Source of the DNA: JBBITI01 sp963735055
GTDB taxonomy: Bacteria > Chloroflexota > Dehalococcoidia > Dehalococcoidales > UBA2162
DNA length: 64,000 nt
Reading direction: 5' to 3'
Assembly: GCA_963735055.1 (NCBI GenBank)
Contig: CAVTJN010000004.1
Coordinates: 124,001-188,000, forward strand
The position numbers and the translations under genes are program-made. This document shows positions 36,530 to 45,191 of this stretch, piece after piece (within the stretch, counting starts at the first letter, position 1; every line of letters starts with the position of its first letter). The notes under the pieces are model-generated. The model saw only the letters and a program-made list of their open reading frames with translations. It did not search any database and was not told where the DNA came from.

Positions 36530-37519
36530 TCAGACCGAGAGGCCGAGAGTGCGGAAGAGGACGGCGAAATCAAGGCTCCGGTCAATAACTCCGGCCACAG
36601 CGGCGGCCCGGGCATCATTCACCCGGATATCGCGCAGTCCGGCCTCGATACCGGCGATCACGGCGGCGGTATCGGCCTTAGTTGAAATGACGGCAACGCG
36701 GTTAGCGTCGGCCCGGCGGAGGACGATCTGGATAGGCGGCTGGGCGCCGGCGAGCACGAGACAGGCGGTCGGCGTTTCCAGCGCCGCCAGCTGCATATCG
36801 GGACGGTCACTGCGGACGATGACCGCTTTCTTCTCTTTCAGGGCATAGTACTCGGGACCGTGGTCCGGATTCATGGCCGCCAGCATGATATTCTCGACGA
36901 TCACATCGGAACCGACGCCACCACTGACGATACTCCCCCTCACATCCTCCGCCAATTCCCCGACACTGATGCCGGCAGCGGCCCGCACTTCGGGCACCGT
37001 CCCCACGAGCTTGATACCTCCCGACCGGGCGGCAAAATCGGACTGGACTTGGGCGACCCTTTTCTGAGGCACTTTGTTGACGATGACACCGGCCAGGCGA
37101 TTTCCCAGTGCCTTGTAGTAGAGAGCGAGACCGGCCGAATCGACGGCAAAGGACTCCACGCCAAGGACGGTGGCGCCAAGAACGGTCGCCATATCGAGAG
37201 CGAGTTGGCCGCGGGCCGATGGACCTTCAACAATCACCGCATCCCGGCCGGACGACACGGCATTCACGGCGGCCTTGATGCCGTTCCGCAAGGCATTCTC
37301 ATCGGCGAAAGCGGGGGCAAGAACATCAAGGCTCTCCGAGAGGCCAAGAAAGCGTTGCATCACGGCGGCATCAGTGTCAGCCGGTGCCATGAGAGCGGCG
37401 ACAACAGGCTTAAGATAGCCAACCTTCTTATTCTGGCTGAGCAACCGCCGGGCAAGGCCGGCGGCGACACTGGTCTTGCCGGTCCCACCGGCGGAAGACG
37501 TTAAGTAGAGAGTGACCAA
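36530..37519 (-). CDS. BioD-like ATPase with DRTGG domain (phosphotransacetylase N-terminal-like)
   Basis: The product has 329 residues from the TTG at 37519, which has GGAGGTG upstream; the frame continues to 37600 but without a family-like sequence. Residues 1-200 form a P-loop BioD/CobQ-like domain (SSAGGTGKTSVAAGLARRL, VIVEGPSARGQLALDMA). A DRTGG domain follows (GGVGSDVIVENIMLAAM). This layout equals the N-terminal two thirds of long phosphotransacetylases (COG0857), but the catalytic Pta domain is missing. The role is probably regulatory, or as a CoA-metabolism accessory protein; it is uncertain. It is single and convergent with the CPBP gene. Confidence 0.78.
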   Translation of the reverse strand: MVTLYLTSSAGGTGKTSVAAGLARRLLSQNKKVGYLKPVVAALMAPADTDAAVMQRFLGLSESLDVLAPAFADENALRNGIKAAVNAVSSGRDAVIVEGPSARGQLALDMATVLGATVLGVESFAVDSAGLALYYKALGNRLAGVIVNKVPQKRVAQVQSDFAARSGGIKLVGTVPEVRAAAGISVGELAEDVRGSIVSGGVGSDVIVENIMLAAMNPDHGPEYYALKEKKAVIVRSDRPDMQLAALETPTACLVLAGAQPPIQIVLRRADANRVAVISTKADTAAVIAGIEAGLRDIRVNDARAAAVAGVIDRSLDFAVLFRTLGLSV

Positions 37520-37799
37520 GCTGCACCTCCGTGACCAACAATGCCAGGCTATTATAGCGCTCCCCCGGCCGGCGGTAAAGGCAAGCCGCCGAGCGGCCAC
37601 CGATCAAGGGACCACGGTCGCTCACGGCGGTCTTACCTTCTTGCCATGACTATCGAACCCCGTCTTTGGCCAACCGGCCTATTGTTCCCCCCACGGTGAA
37701 GCGTTATTGTTGGGAAAGACGACCGGGCTCGTGACGTGCGCAAGGTTGCGGGTGGTTAACGGGCCGACCGGCGAGACAGCAACAAGGGGGAACCAGCGA

Positions 37800-37880
37800 G
37801 TGAAGAGGTGGCATTGGATTGGGTTGACAGTCGGTATGGTCATGATTGTCGTTCCGAGTATCATGCTATTCGTTCGCTAG
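37800..37880 (+). CDS. Possible small single-TM protein at the head of the tubulin operon
   Basis: A GTG at 37800 with AAGGGGGA 9 bases upstream opens a 26-codon frame ending at TAG 37880. The peptide is a basic start and one hydrophobic helix (WIGLTVGMVMIVVPSIMLFV). In another frame an open stretch continues to a TAA at 38055, 2 bases before the next gene, so this could also be the first part of a longer membrane protein broken by a frameshift. Its position suggests it belongs to the operon. Confidence 0.3.
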   Translation: MKRWHWIGLTVGMVMIVVPSIMLFVR

Positions 37881-38057
37881 ACCGCGCCGGCTCGGTGACC
37901 TGGACCGCCGGCGGGCCCCCAATGGCGTGCCACTGGAGTGCGCGGATTCTCCACGCCGCGTCACCCGGGGAAGCGCAACCATCATCGAGACCGAATTCCG
38001 AAAGACGCCGCCCTTCGAGGGCTTTGTTAGTTTGTTGATTACCAGGAGGACATAAGG

Positions 38058-39008
38058 ATGCAAGTGTTGCGACCGTTGTTTTTGTTTCTATCTTTGTCGC
38101 TGGTATCGATGGCCACTCTGGTCCCGGCCTACGCCCAAGCCCAGCAGTTAGCGCCGGCAACGATCACTGAGGTCCTGGTGACCACCGTGGACGGCAAGGC
38201 GGTGAAGGACACGGCGTTGATGGCCGGCGCGACCTACAGGGTCAGCTTTGTCATCGAGGCCGCCGCGGGCCTCAAAGAAAAGGCCGTTCTAAGGACTTCC
38301 CTGGTGCGAGCCCCGGGCTCGGACCGGTTCTGGACGCTCAAGGGCACCTACCCGGGCATCGATGCCGTATCCTGGCAACCGGGACAATCGACCATTCTCT
38401 TCGACGCGGTCCCCGGAAAGGCACAACTGCAGCTTGAGGGGAGCGTGCCGGCCGACTATGTCTCCGGGGCAGGTCCGGAGGGAGAGCCGCTGCACACCGC
38501 CAGGGACATACCCATGGTTGAGCTGGCCCTGGAGTCGGGAGCGGTACTGAGCGCGGTCAAGCTCGAGGTCATCGACAGTTCTATCGAGGAATTCCGGGGC
38601 GCTCTGAGCGCCAAGAAGCAACTCATTGCCGGCATGAACGCAGACCCGTCATACATCACCATGGCGAAGGCGGTGGTAGCCAGCGCCGAGGCTCAAGCCA
38701 GGGTTGGCTATACTGACCTGGCGATGGCGGCGCTGAAGGGCGTCCCGACTTCCGGTTGGGCCGCCCCAAAAGCTTCCACATCCTACCAGTGGGTCATCAT
38801 TGGGGTACTCGCGATCATCGCCGCAGGACTGGGTTTCCTGCTTATGAGGGCGCGTAACGAGGCCGGGTTCGTGAAGAGCCAGACGGATGGTCAGGCCAAG
38901 CGTCTGCAGATTCTGGCGATCAAAGCATCACGCATCGGGGACTCTACGCTGACCGATGGGATCGAACAAGTGCGCAAGGAACTCGAACAAGCCGCCGGAG
39001 GTAGCTAA
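38058..39008 (+). CDS. Signal-peptide, single-TM protein at the start of the tubulin-like operon
   Basis: The product has 316 residues. A signal peptide ends near AYA-QAQ (residue 26). Residues 30-240 form an extracytoplasmic domain with beta-rich character (TITEVLVTTVDGKAVKD, YRVSFVIEAAAGL, then a helical part). One TM helix follows at about 244-264 (WVIIGVLAIIAAGLGFLLM), then a 52-residue basic/acidic cytoplasmic tail with coiled-coil-like heptads (TLTDGIEQVRKELEQAAG). It resembles a receptor or anchor. AGGAGG precedes the ATG. The stop overlaps the tubulin-like gene start by 1 base (TAATG), so the two are translationally coupled. It might link a surface signal to the tubulin-like protein. 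Family not recognised. Confidence 0.75.
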   Translation: MQVLRPLFLFLSLSLVSMATLVPAYAQAQQLAPATITEVLVTTVDGKAVKDTALMAGATYRVSFVIEAAAGLKEKAVLRTSLVRAPGSDRFWTLKGTYPGIDAVSWQPGQSTILFDAVPGKAQLQLEGSVPADYVSGAGPEGEPLHTARDIPMVELALESGAVLSAVKLEVIDSSIEEFRGALSAKKQLIAGMNADPSYITMAKAVVASAEAQARVGYTDLAMAALKGVPTSGWAAPKASTSYQWVIIGVLAIIAAGLGFLLMRARNEAGFVKSQTDGQAKRLQILAIKASRIGDSTLTDGIEQVRKELEQAAGGS

Positions 39009-41752
39009 TGGCAGAACATGTAATGAAGAGGAACTTTGCCCCGCAATTTGTGGGACTGGGGGGGACCGGGGCAGACGTAATTGCGTCCATGATGCGCAAC
39101 GAGCGCCTCATTCTCCCGCTTCTGAACACGGATGGGATACGAGTTTCGTGTTTCGCGCTGGACGTGGCGAACGCCCAGATCGACAACCTGCAGACAGCCT
39201 ATGAAGAACTAAGGAAACAACTGCAGGACCGGAATATCTCCACCGAGAAGATATTTCTGGCGGCGAAGTCGGTCAAATTTCCCACTCCGGAGGTGATGTT
39301 CGATTTCGTTCGTGACTATCCCACCTATATTGGCCGCGAGGGGGCAGTTATGCCCACGGACTACGAGCCGTGGCTGTCCTCGGTCATCGAGATCCCGCCG
39401 CTCGCCGGGGGCGTAGGCAGAAAGAGGGCACTGGCCAAGGCCATTTACGGTCTCAATCACCACGTCCTGAGACTGATCGGTGACGGACTGACCTCTTTCA
39501 AAGAGCACGTGGTGGCGTCGTCCATCCAGCCGATCGTCTTCGTCATCTACGGATTGGGCGGGGGATCGGGGAGCGGCATGGCAGTCGACTTCGTGCGGCA
39601 CTTGCGCCGGAGTCTGGGCAGCGGCATACCGATCATCGGTCTGGCCATCCTTCCGTGCCAGGGCGATGACCCGCCGGCAAAAGGCGTCTCCGCCTTTTCG
39701 TCGCTCCTGGAGAGCGGAATGCTGGCCGACAAAGAAGCCAACAAGCTGGTTGCCAGGAAGTTCGGGGTCCCGTTTGAGAACCCGTTCAACGGTTTCTTCG
39801 TGATGCCGCTGGGTCCGGCCTACGGCCAGGGAAAAGGTCTGATTTACGCTCAAAGCATTATCGATGAGGCGGTCTCGGACATACTGCTGAAGTGCTTCAA
39901 CTTCGATCCAGCAGATCTTCTCGCCCACATCGGAACCAATGTCGATCTGGAAGGGCAGTGGGTACACACGCTGTCAACGATCAGCATCTCCTACCCGGTC
40001 CAGGAGCAGATCGACCTGACCAAACTGTACCTCTCGAGGCTTGACAAGATGCGGGAGCTCAAGAAGGAGAAGAAGGAGCTTTCGGGGGGCAGTAACATAA
40101 GCGAGACCGGGGGTGTGCGCCGACTCCTGGACGCGTGCCGGTCGGAACTCAGTGATGTCTACCGGCGGTGGATGATCGCCCGGGACCGTTACGAGCCGGC
40201 CAAGTTCGCTGAGACAGTGCACGCCATGGTCTATGAGGACAGGTCGGTTGAAACGGATTTCATGCTTTACCTCAAAGGCGTCAATGAATCCATCCGGAGT
40301 CAATTGGACGAGTTGTATCTCTCGGTGAGAGCCATCGGATTGGACGCGCCCGAGGGGACCCTTGAAGCCAGGATCCGGAAATTCCTGCTCGAATTCTACG
40401 ATCTGGCGATCGAAGTACCCCAAAAACCACAGGTCTTCGAAAGCCGGGTGCCGGAGATACTGGCCAGCCTTCCGGAGGACCTGCTGACGACGCAGCAACT
40501 GGCGCCGCGACAGGTGCAATTAGTCTGGGACGTAATGGATTTTGCGGGCATTGTCCTTGACTACATGGCCGCACTGAGGAACTATCTCGAGATACGCAAA
40601 CTGTCAGACCGGCTGGTCCGCCTCCTGGAGGCGTCAGAAAAGACCGAGATCCGGGACAAGATGATCGCGAGGATACGCAAGATTTCGAGCCCGGAACTGG
40701 TGGTGCTGTTCTCGTTGATGTCGTCGATGCTTTGTCCGCTGGCCACCGAACTCAAGAACATGGATGAGTATCTGACCAATTGCCGGCGGATGAAGAGGAT
40801 GCTGGTGGAGGAGGAAAAGACGGCGGCGACCATCATGGACGCGGTGGGTGAACAGAGTATCTCGGCCGATTCGGAAAAAGAGCGGCTGGAGCGCGAGATA
40901 CAGCGGGTGAGACCGGTGTTTTCCTCTCCGGGCAGGAAGAAGCTGCTGGAACGCAAGCTTGGAGAGGTGAACCAGCGCCTTCAGATACTGGCCGATGACG
41001 TAAAGGAGTCGCAAACGGAGGTCGAGCGCGTCAGAGGCAAGATCAGGGAGTATAGCGGCATCGAACGGAAGTTCGAGGTCAATTCAGAATATCGACGGAT
41101 GGTAGTGGACGCGCTGGCGCTGGCCAACAGGTACCAGGAGAAGCAGACCGACCTGGTCAAGGACCGGGGCTTTTACGATCGCACCGGAGAGCTCACCGAG
41201 CACGAGAGACTCAAGATCATGCAGCGCATATTGAAGGGTGATGAGAGCGCGCTGAGCCGAGAAAACATACTTCGGGAGATTCTTGACTGGGACCACCTGC
41301 ACCGCTACCTGGTAAGCGTGATCAACATGTTCCGACTCCCTGATACGCTGGGACTGACCGGTGACTACCGTTCGGATTTCCTGTGGTTCACGGCAGTGGT
41401 TCCTCCAGGTATCTGGAACAAAGACCTGGAACAGGACGTCACGACGGCGCTATCAGGCTACGTGAAAGAGGATGTCTCGAGGACGGTATACATACGGCAA
41501 GTAGAGTCTGACGATCCATGGAGGGTGCGGTTCCTGTTGATCGCGGCCAAAGCCACCCCGAGGCAACTCGGTCCCTACCGCGACATGAAGCAGTCCTACG
41601 AGGCGGCGACTCCCGGCGAGCGGCTGATGGCACATTCTTTCCTGCTGGAGTACGGGGTGCAACTCGATGACGACGATCCTGCCACGCTGCCTGAGAAGCT
41701 GGGACTCCTCCACCAGGTGGCGGGAGGGCGACGTAATGGCGGCGCACGATAA
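39008..41752 (+). CDS. Large tubulin-like GTPase with long helical C-terminal region
   Basis: The product has 914 residues. The N-terminal domain (about 1-340) has tubulin/FtsZ superfamily marks: a first strand and T1 loop FVGLGGTGADVI (GLGGTG at 16-21) and the T4 signature GLGGGSGSGMAVD (182-194), equal to the GGGTGSG glycine loop that binds GTP phosphates. After LAILPCQGDD the fold continues with an expanded region. Residues 340-914 are mostly alpha-helical with charged coiled-coil stretches (650-720) and a terminal globular part. The family is best matched to the Tubulin_2 type of bacterial tubulin-like proteins, not FtsZ. It is much larger than FtsZ (about 380) and lacks FtsZ's C-terminal peptide. 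It overlaps the upstream gene by 1 base and is 8 bases from the next. Confidence 0.85.
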   Translation: MAEHVMKRNFAPQFVGLGGTGADVIASMMRNERLILPLLNTDGIRVSCFALDVANAQIDNLQTAYEELRKQLQDRNISTEKIFLAAKSVKFPTPEVMFDFVRDYPTYIGREGAVMPTDYEPWLSSVIEIPPLAGGVGRKRALAKAIYGLNHHVLRLIGDGLTSFKEHVVASSIQPIVFVIYGLGGGSGSGMAVDFVRHLRRSLGSGIPIIGLAILPCQGDDPPAKGVSAFSSLLESGMLADKEANKLVARKFGVPFENPFNGFFVMPLGPAYGQGKGLIYAQSIIDEAVSDILLKCFNFDPADLLAHIGTNVDLEGQWVHTLSTISISYPVQEQIDLTKLYLSRLDKMRELKKEKKELSGGSNISETGGVRRLLDACRSELSDVYRRWMIARDRYEPAKFAETVHAMVYEDRSVETDFMLYLKGVNESIRSQLDELYLSVRAIGLDAPEGTLEARIRKFLLEFYDLAIEVPQKPQVFESRVPEILASLPEDLLTTQQLAPRQVQLVWDVMDFAGIVLDYMAALRNYLEIRKLSDRLVRLLEASEKTEIRDKMIARIRKISSPELVVLFSLMSSMLCPLATELKNMDEYLTNCRRMKRMLVEEEKTAATIMDAVGEQSISADSEKERLEREIQRVRPVFSSPGRKKLLERKLGEVNQRLQILADDVKESQTEVERVRGKIREYSGIERKFEVNSEYRRMVVDALALANRYQEKQTDLVKDRGFYDRTGELTEHERLKIMQRILKGDESALSRENILREILDWDHLHRYLVSVINMFRLPDTLGLTGDYRSDFLWFTAVVPPGIWNKDLEQDVTTALSGYVKEDVSRTVYIRQVESDDPWRVRFLLIAAKATPRQLGPYRDMKQSYEAATPGERLMAHSFLLEYGVQLDDDDPATLPEKLGLLHQVAGGRRNGGAR

Positions 41753-41760
41753 CACACCTG

Positions 41761-42855
41761 ATGGAAACGGTACAACCATTGGATGCCGCCCCGAGTAACA
41801 GCTACCGGGCGAAAGAGTCCGGGCTTCGTCAGACAATTCTGAGAGCAGTCGCGGCGCTCTCGGTCACCGTGGCGTCACTCCTTTTGTTCATGGTCATGCC
41901 GCTGCTGCCAAGGGAGTTGATGGTCTTTGTGGCAGTCGGACTGGGGGCCCTGGCTTTCAAGTTCCCCACCCCGGCCCTGGTGCTGATGGTACTGCTGGCG
42001 ATGCCAGGTTATGCCTATCAGATCAGCAATGCGCTCCCGGGAGCGGTCGGGGCGCCGTTATCCATGGTGGCGGCGATGTCAGTGCTGTTGCTGGTTATCG
42101 CGGTGATAGCCGGTGAATTGGGAGTGACGCTGGGCATCGCCGCCGGGGCAATCGCGGCGGTCTTGATGCTGACTCCGTTTGCCCCGCTGGCGTTGCCGCT
42201 GATTGTTGCCACCATTCTTGTCCGTACCAAACACGCCCGGGTCGGCGCGCTGGTGACCATCATCACCTTTGTCATTCTCTATTACCCGATCCTGGCGTTA
42301 GGTGGAGTTGGCACGCCTGACGTCCCGGTGCCGGTCCTGCAACGCGTTGCCTTCCATGCCAGCCCCCCGGTACCGGTCCTAAGCCTCGACGAGATCTCGA
42401 CCAGGCTCTCCCCGATCGTGAACGGTTCGGCCCGCCAGGCGGCGCCCTACCTGAGGAGCCTTACGGAATACTGGCCGCTGTCGCCGGAGAGAAGACTGCT
42501 GCCGGCGGGCATCATCTTCACGATGCTGGCCGCAGCAGCAATGGTAACGGCGGCGTCGATTCTTTTCCTTTTCCGCTGGTTACGGAAACGGGAAGTCGGA
42601 GGCACGCGTCTCTGGCCGGTCGCCCCGGTGGCGGGGATGCTGGGGGGAATGATGGCGTTTCTGGCGCTATCAAGACTTCTGGCCCGACCGTTGGACTATG
42701 CCAGCGTGATGAGGCCCATCTTAGTCGTGATCGGAGGCGTCGCGGCCGGTGGCGGCGGCTCAATTGTCGAGGTCTGGCTAAAGCGGCGCGGACGTCGCTC
42801 TGGACTATCGAGAGCGGTTGGCCGAACGAGCGTCGGCGGTAAGGGCCAGTGCTGA
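41761..42855 (+). CDS. Polytopic membrane protein of the tubulin-like operon
   Basis: The product has 364 residues with about eight hydrophobic segments (for example 28-50, 52-86, 97-117, 119-155, 161-181, 248-271, 286-305, 315-335) and a roughly 65-residue hydrophilic loop between the sixth and seventh (183-247), probably outside. The C-terminus is basic (LKRRGRRSGLSRAVGR). No transporter signature or family is recognised. The start is the ATG at 41761, 8 bases after the upstream stop; an earlier ATG at 41736 is in another frame and stops early. It overlaps the next gene by 38 bases. A likely role is the membrane anchor or channel of the system, by inference from position. Confidence 0.7.
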   Translation: METVQPLDAAPSNSYRAKESGLRQTILRAVAALSVTVASLLLFMVMPLLPRELMVFVAVGLGALAFKFPTPALVLMVLLAMPGYAYQISNALPGAVGAPLSMVAAMSVLLLVIAVIAGELGVTLGIAAGAIAAVLMLTPFAPLALPLIVATILVRTKHARVGALVTIITFVILYYPILALGGVGTPDVPVPVLQRVAFHASPPVPVLSLDEISTRLSPIVNGSARQAAPYLRSLTEYWPLSPERRLLPAGIIFTMLAAAAMVTAASILFLFRWLRKREVGGTRLWPVAPVAGMLGGMMAFLALSRLLARPLDYASVMRPILVVIGGVAAGGGGSIVEVWLKRRGRRSGLSRAVGRTSVGGKGQC

Positions 42856-44125
42856 TCTCCTCAGGAACCGGACTGAGGAGACCAAAGCCCTGTGCCGGCC
42901 AATCGACACCAGTGGTGAAGATGCTTTACGCCAGATGTGCGAGCAGGAACTAGCTTTCACCGAACAGGCCGTGGCCGAGATGTCTCTGGCCGACCTGCAG
43001 CAAAAAGCGACCGTATTTGACCAACTCCAAACGAAGCTGCGCGAGGCGGTACAAGAAAGCAACGCCAGACTGTACAAGTACTACGACGAGGACTGGCAAA
43101 GGTACAACCATTGTCTGACCCTGGCCGGCGGCTACGGATTCGCGATTGGTGAAATGCTTGAGGGCCCGGACTTCGCGGCGCTGACAGCCATGGACTACCG
43201 CGAGGTGCTGCAACTGCAGACGGCGCTCAATGAACGCTACGAAGCTGCAGCCCGGACGCTTGCCGAAGGCGTTGAAAAGCTGGCCGGCCGAATCCGCACC
43301 GAGGTCGACCCGGACTTCAAACGGGCCGGCCTTGACATTGCCCGCGACTACCTCGCCCAGGGCCGCTACTCCGAGGGGCTGGAGGAGTTTCTTCAGGAAT
43401 TGAGCGAGATTCAGTATGCCCTGGGGAACATCGTCTCAGGCCTGGACAGGGAAATTCGGGCCGTGCTGGAGAGTCTGAGAACAATTGTGACGGATGTTTT
43501 GATGCCGACGGCGGCAAATCAGGGCGATGAGGTTAGCGTCCACTACTACGGCGAGGTACTGGGTGAGGTTGACAGGCTGGGCGACCTTCCCGGGGACAAG
43601 GCGAGGCTGCCCGATTTCATGCGCACCGTCTCGGTGGTGGGCGCACTGGGGGAGCTCATGGTGAGCCTCGGCTCAAGGCTGGCGGAGAAGATCGCCTCCC
43701 TGGAAACCAGTGTCATGGAAAAAACACCCCGCGGCTACAACTGGAGCATGAAGACTGACAGCCTTGCTCGCCTGACGGGACTATCGCCGGCCGGCGGAAA
43801 GCCGGTGGGAATCCATGACCGCATGTCGCTCGTGAAGGCCGGACCTTCGATCCTGGAAACGGCGGCGCACGCGCACAGGGACTACTCGGTCGCCCACGAG
43901 CTACTGATCAACTACGCCAACGTTGAGTATCTGGTCGACGAGAAGGTTGAGACCGGGGCCGAGGTCAACGTTACCGATCTTCCGGTAAGTCGCAAGTACG
44001 CGGCTGAATACCTGGAGCTTTACCGGCTCAAACACCCGGGGCAGTTCCGCATCGACCGGGACCTGGGCAGACTCACAAGCATCAGCGGATTCCAGCCGGT
44101 CGAGCCGGTCGAAACCAGGGGATGA
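42818..44125 (+). CDS. Helical, coiled-coil protein of the tubulin-like operon
   Basis: The product has 435 residues from the TTG at 42818, which has GAGAG upstream; the frame extends a little further 5' but over the membrane gene. It is mostly alpha-helical with charged heptad-like stretches (AEMSLADLQQKATVFDQLQ and neighbours) and no TM segment or enzyme motif. The 3' end lies 1 base before the next ATG. No family is recognised. Its size and charge suggest a structural or adaptor protein that could bridge the tubulin-like proteins and the membrane. Confidence 0.7.
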   Translation: MAERASAVRASADLLRNRTEETKALCRPIDTSGEDALRQMCEQELAFTEQAVAEMSLADLQQKATVFDQLQTKLREAVQESNARLYKYYDEDWQRYNHCLTLAGGYGFAIGEMLEGPDFAALTAMDYREVLQLQTALNERYEAAARTLAEGVEKLAGRIRTEVDPDFKRAGLDIARDYLAQGRYSEGLEEFLQELSEIQYALGNIVSGLDREIRAVLESLRTIVTDVLMPTAANQGDEVSVHYYGEVLGEVDRLGDLPGDKARLPDFMRTVSVVGALGELMVSLGSRLAEKIASLETSVMEKTPRGYNWSMKTDSLARLTGLSPAGGKPVGIHDRMSLVKAGPSILETAAHAHRDYSVAHELLINYANVEYLVDEKVETGAEVNVTDLPVSRKYAAEYLELYRLKHPGQFRIDRDLGRLTSISGFQPVEPVETRG

Positions 44126-44126
44126 A

Positions 44127-45191
44127 ATGACAATCGACCCGACCCAGAGTCATGTCAAGGCCAGAATTCGCCGATGGCACGGCATCCGTTCGGGATGGCT
44201 GGTCATTGAACCGGCGAAGCTCGTGATCTACCGGCGCAAGTTCATGGGCCGGCTGGAACCGGCCGGGGATTTCGCAACCGAGCGCCTGAGATCAGTAGCT
44301 CCGGATACGACGACCAACAGCGTGTCGGTCGAATTCGACGTCCCGCAGGAGGAGCCGGCGGTGGAGACATTCTCTTTTCCCGACCGGCACGACGCCGAAA
44401 CGGTTACGTCGGTACTTGGTGGGTTGCTGGAAGCGGCGGAACAGGAGCAGAGACGCCGCACAGAAGAAACCCTCCGCCTGGAAAGGGAGGCGGCCGAGCG
44501 CCGCAAACAGGTGCGCGCCGAATTTGCGGCCGACGTGTGGCAGTCGGCGGAGGCAATCTGGTCGATCGCCGGAGCGGGCTATGCAATGCAGAGCGCCGTG
44601 ATCGCCGGGGACTGGAATGCGGCAAGGACAGAATACTCGGCCGTCTGGCAGCAAGCCGACAGGCTGAAGCAGCGGTGTCAGATCGATCTGATGCCGCCAC
44701 TCGAAGAGCTCGACAAGAGGATGTGCACGGAGGACGGGGAAGAGGTCATGAAGAAAGCGGGGCCGCTGCTCAAGGCCCTGGGCGACGGCGTCCTGAAGAC
44801 CGAACCCTATTGGGCCAAATGGCGGCAAGAAGAAATCCAGCCAAGCTCGATGTCGCCCAACTGGAACCACCTGCCTTACTTCTTGCTCTTCAGCGCGGGC
44901 CATTTCGAGACCGTGCTGTCATCGCAAATCGAAGACTGGACCGGAGTCAGCAACGGGCTCTCGATCCTCCGCCCGGCATCGGCCGTACTTCGAAAGTGTT
45001 TCAAAGTGGAACTGGACGGGTTGATCGACGCCGCGGAAGCCGCCGCGGCGGCGAGAGATCCGGAGTTGATCGCCGGGACCGCGGGGCGCATCGAAAGCGC
45101 CCTCAGGGCGTCTTTCAAGACGCGGCCGTTCGAATACAAAGACCCGGGGCAAGACCCGGAGAGGGAGCGAGATGGTCTTCTGCCCAAATGA
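44127..45191 (+). CDS. PH-like plus coiled-coil protein of the tubulin-like operon
   Basis: The product has 354 residues. Residues 20-110 look like a small beta-barrel of the PH/GRAM type (SGWLVIEPAKLVIYRRKFMG, then VSVEFDVPQEEPAVETFSFP, ending with a helix). A strongly charged helix follows at about 100-135 (EQEQRRRTEETLRLEREAAE), then a helical domain to the end. No TM segment. PH-like domains often bind lipids or peptides, so this could dock on the membrane. The PH call is by pattern and not proven. Its 3' end overlaps the next gene by 20 bases. Confidence 0.65.
   Translation: MTIDPTQSHVKARIRRWHGIRSGWLVIEPAKLVIYRRKFMGRLEPAGDFATERLRSVAPDTTTNSVSVEFDVPQEEPAVETFSFPDRHDAETVTSVLGGLLEAAEQEQRRRTEETLRLEREAAERRKQVRAEFAADVWQSAEAIWSIAGAGYAMQSAVIAGDWNAARTEYSAVWQQADRLKQRCQIDLMPPLEELDKRMCTEDGEEVMKKAGPLLKALGDGVLKTEPYWAKWRQEEIQPSSMSPNWNHLPYFLLFSAGHFETVLSSQIEDWTGVSNGLSILRPASAVLRKCFKVELDGLIDAAEAAAAARDPELIAGTAGRIESALRASFKTRPFEYKDPGQDPERERDGLLPK

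Noticed and set aside
36530..37519. Full phosphotransacetylase
   Set aside because: The BioD-like and DRTGG parts are present but the catalytic PTA domain is absent.
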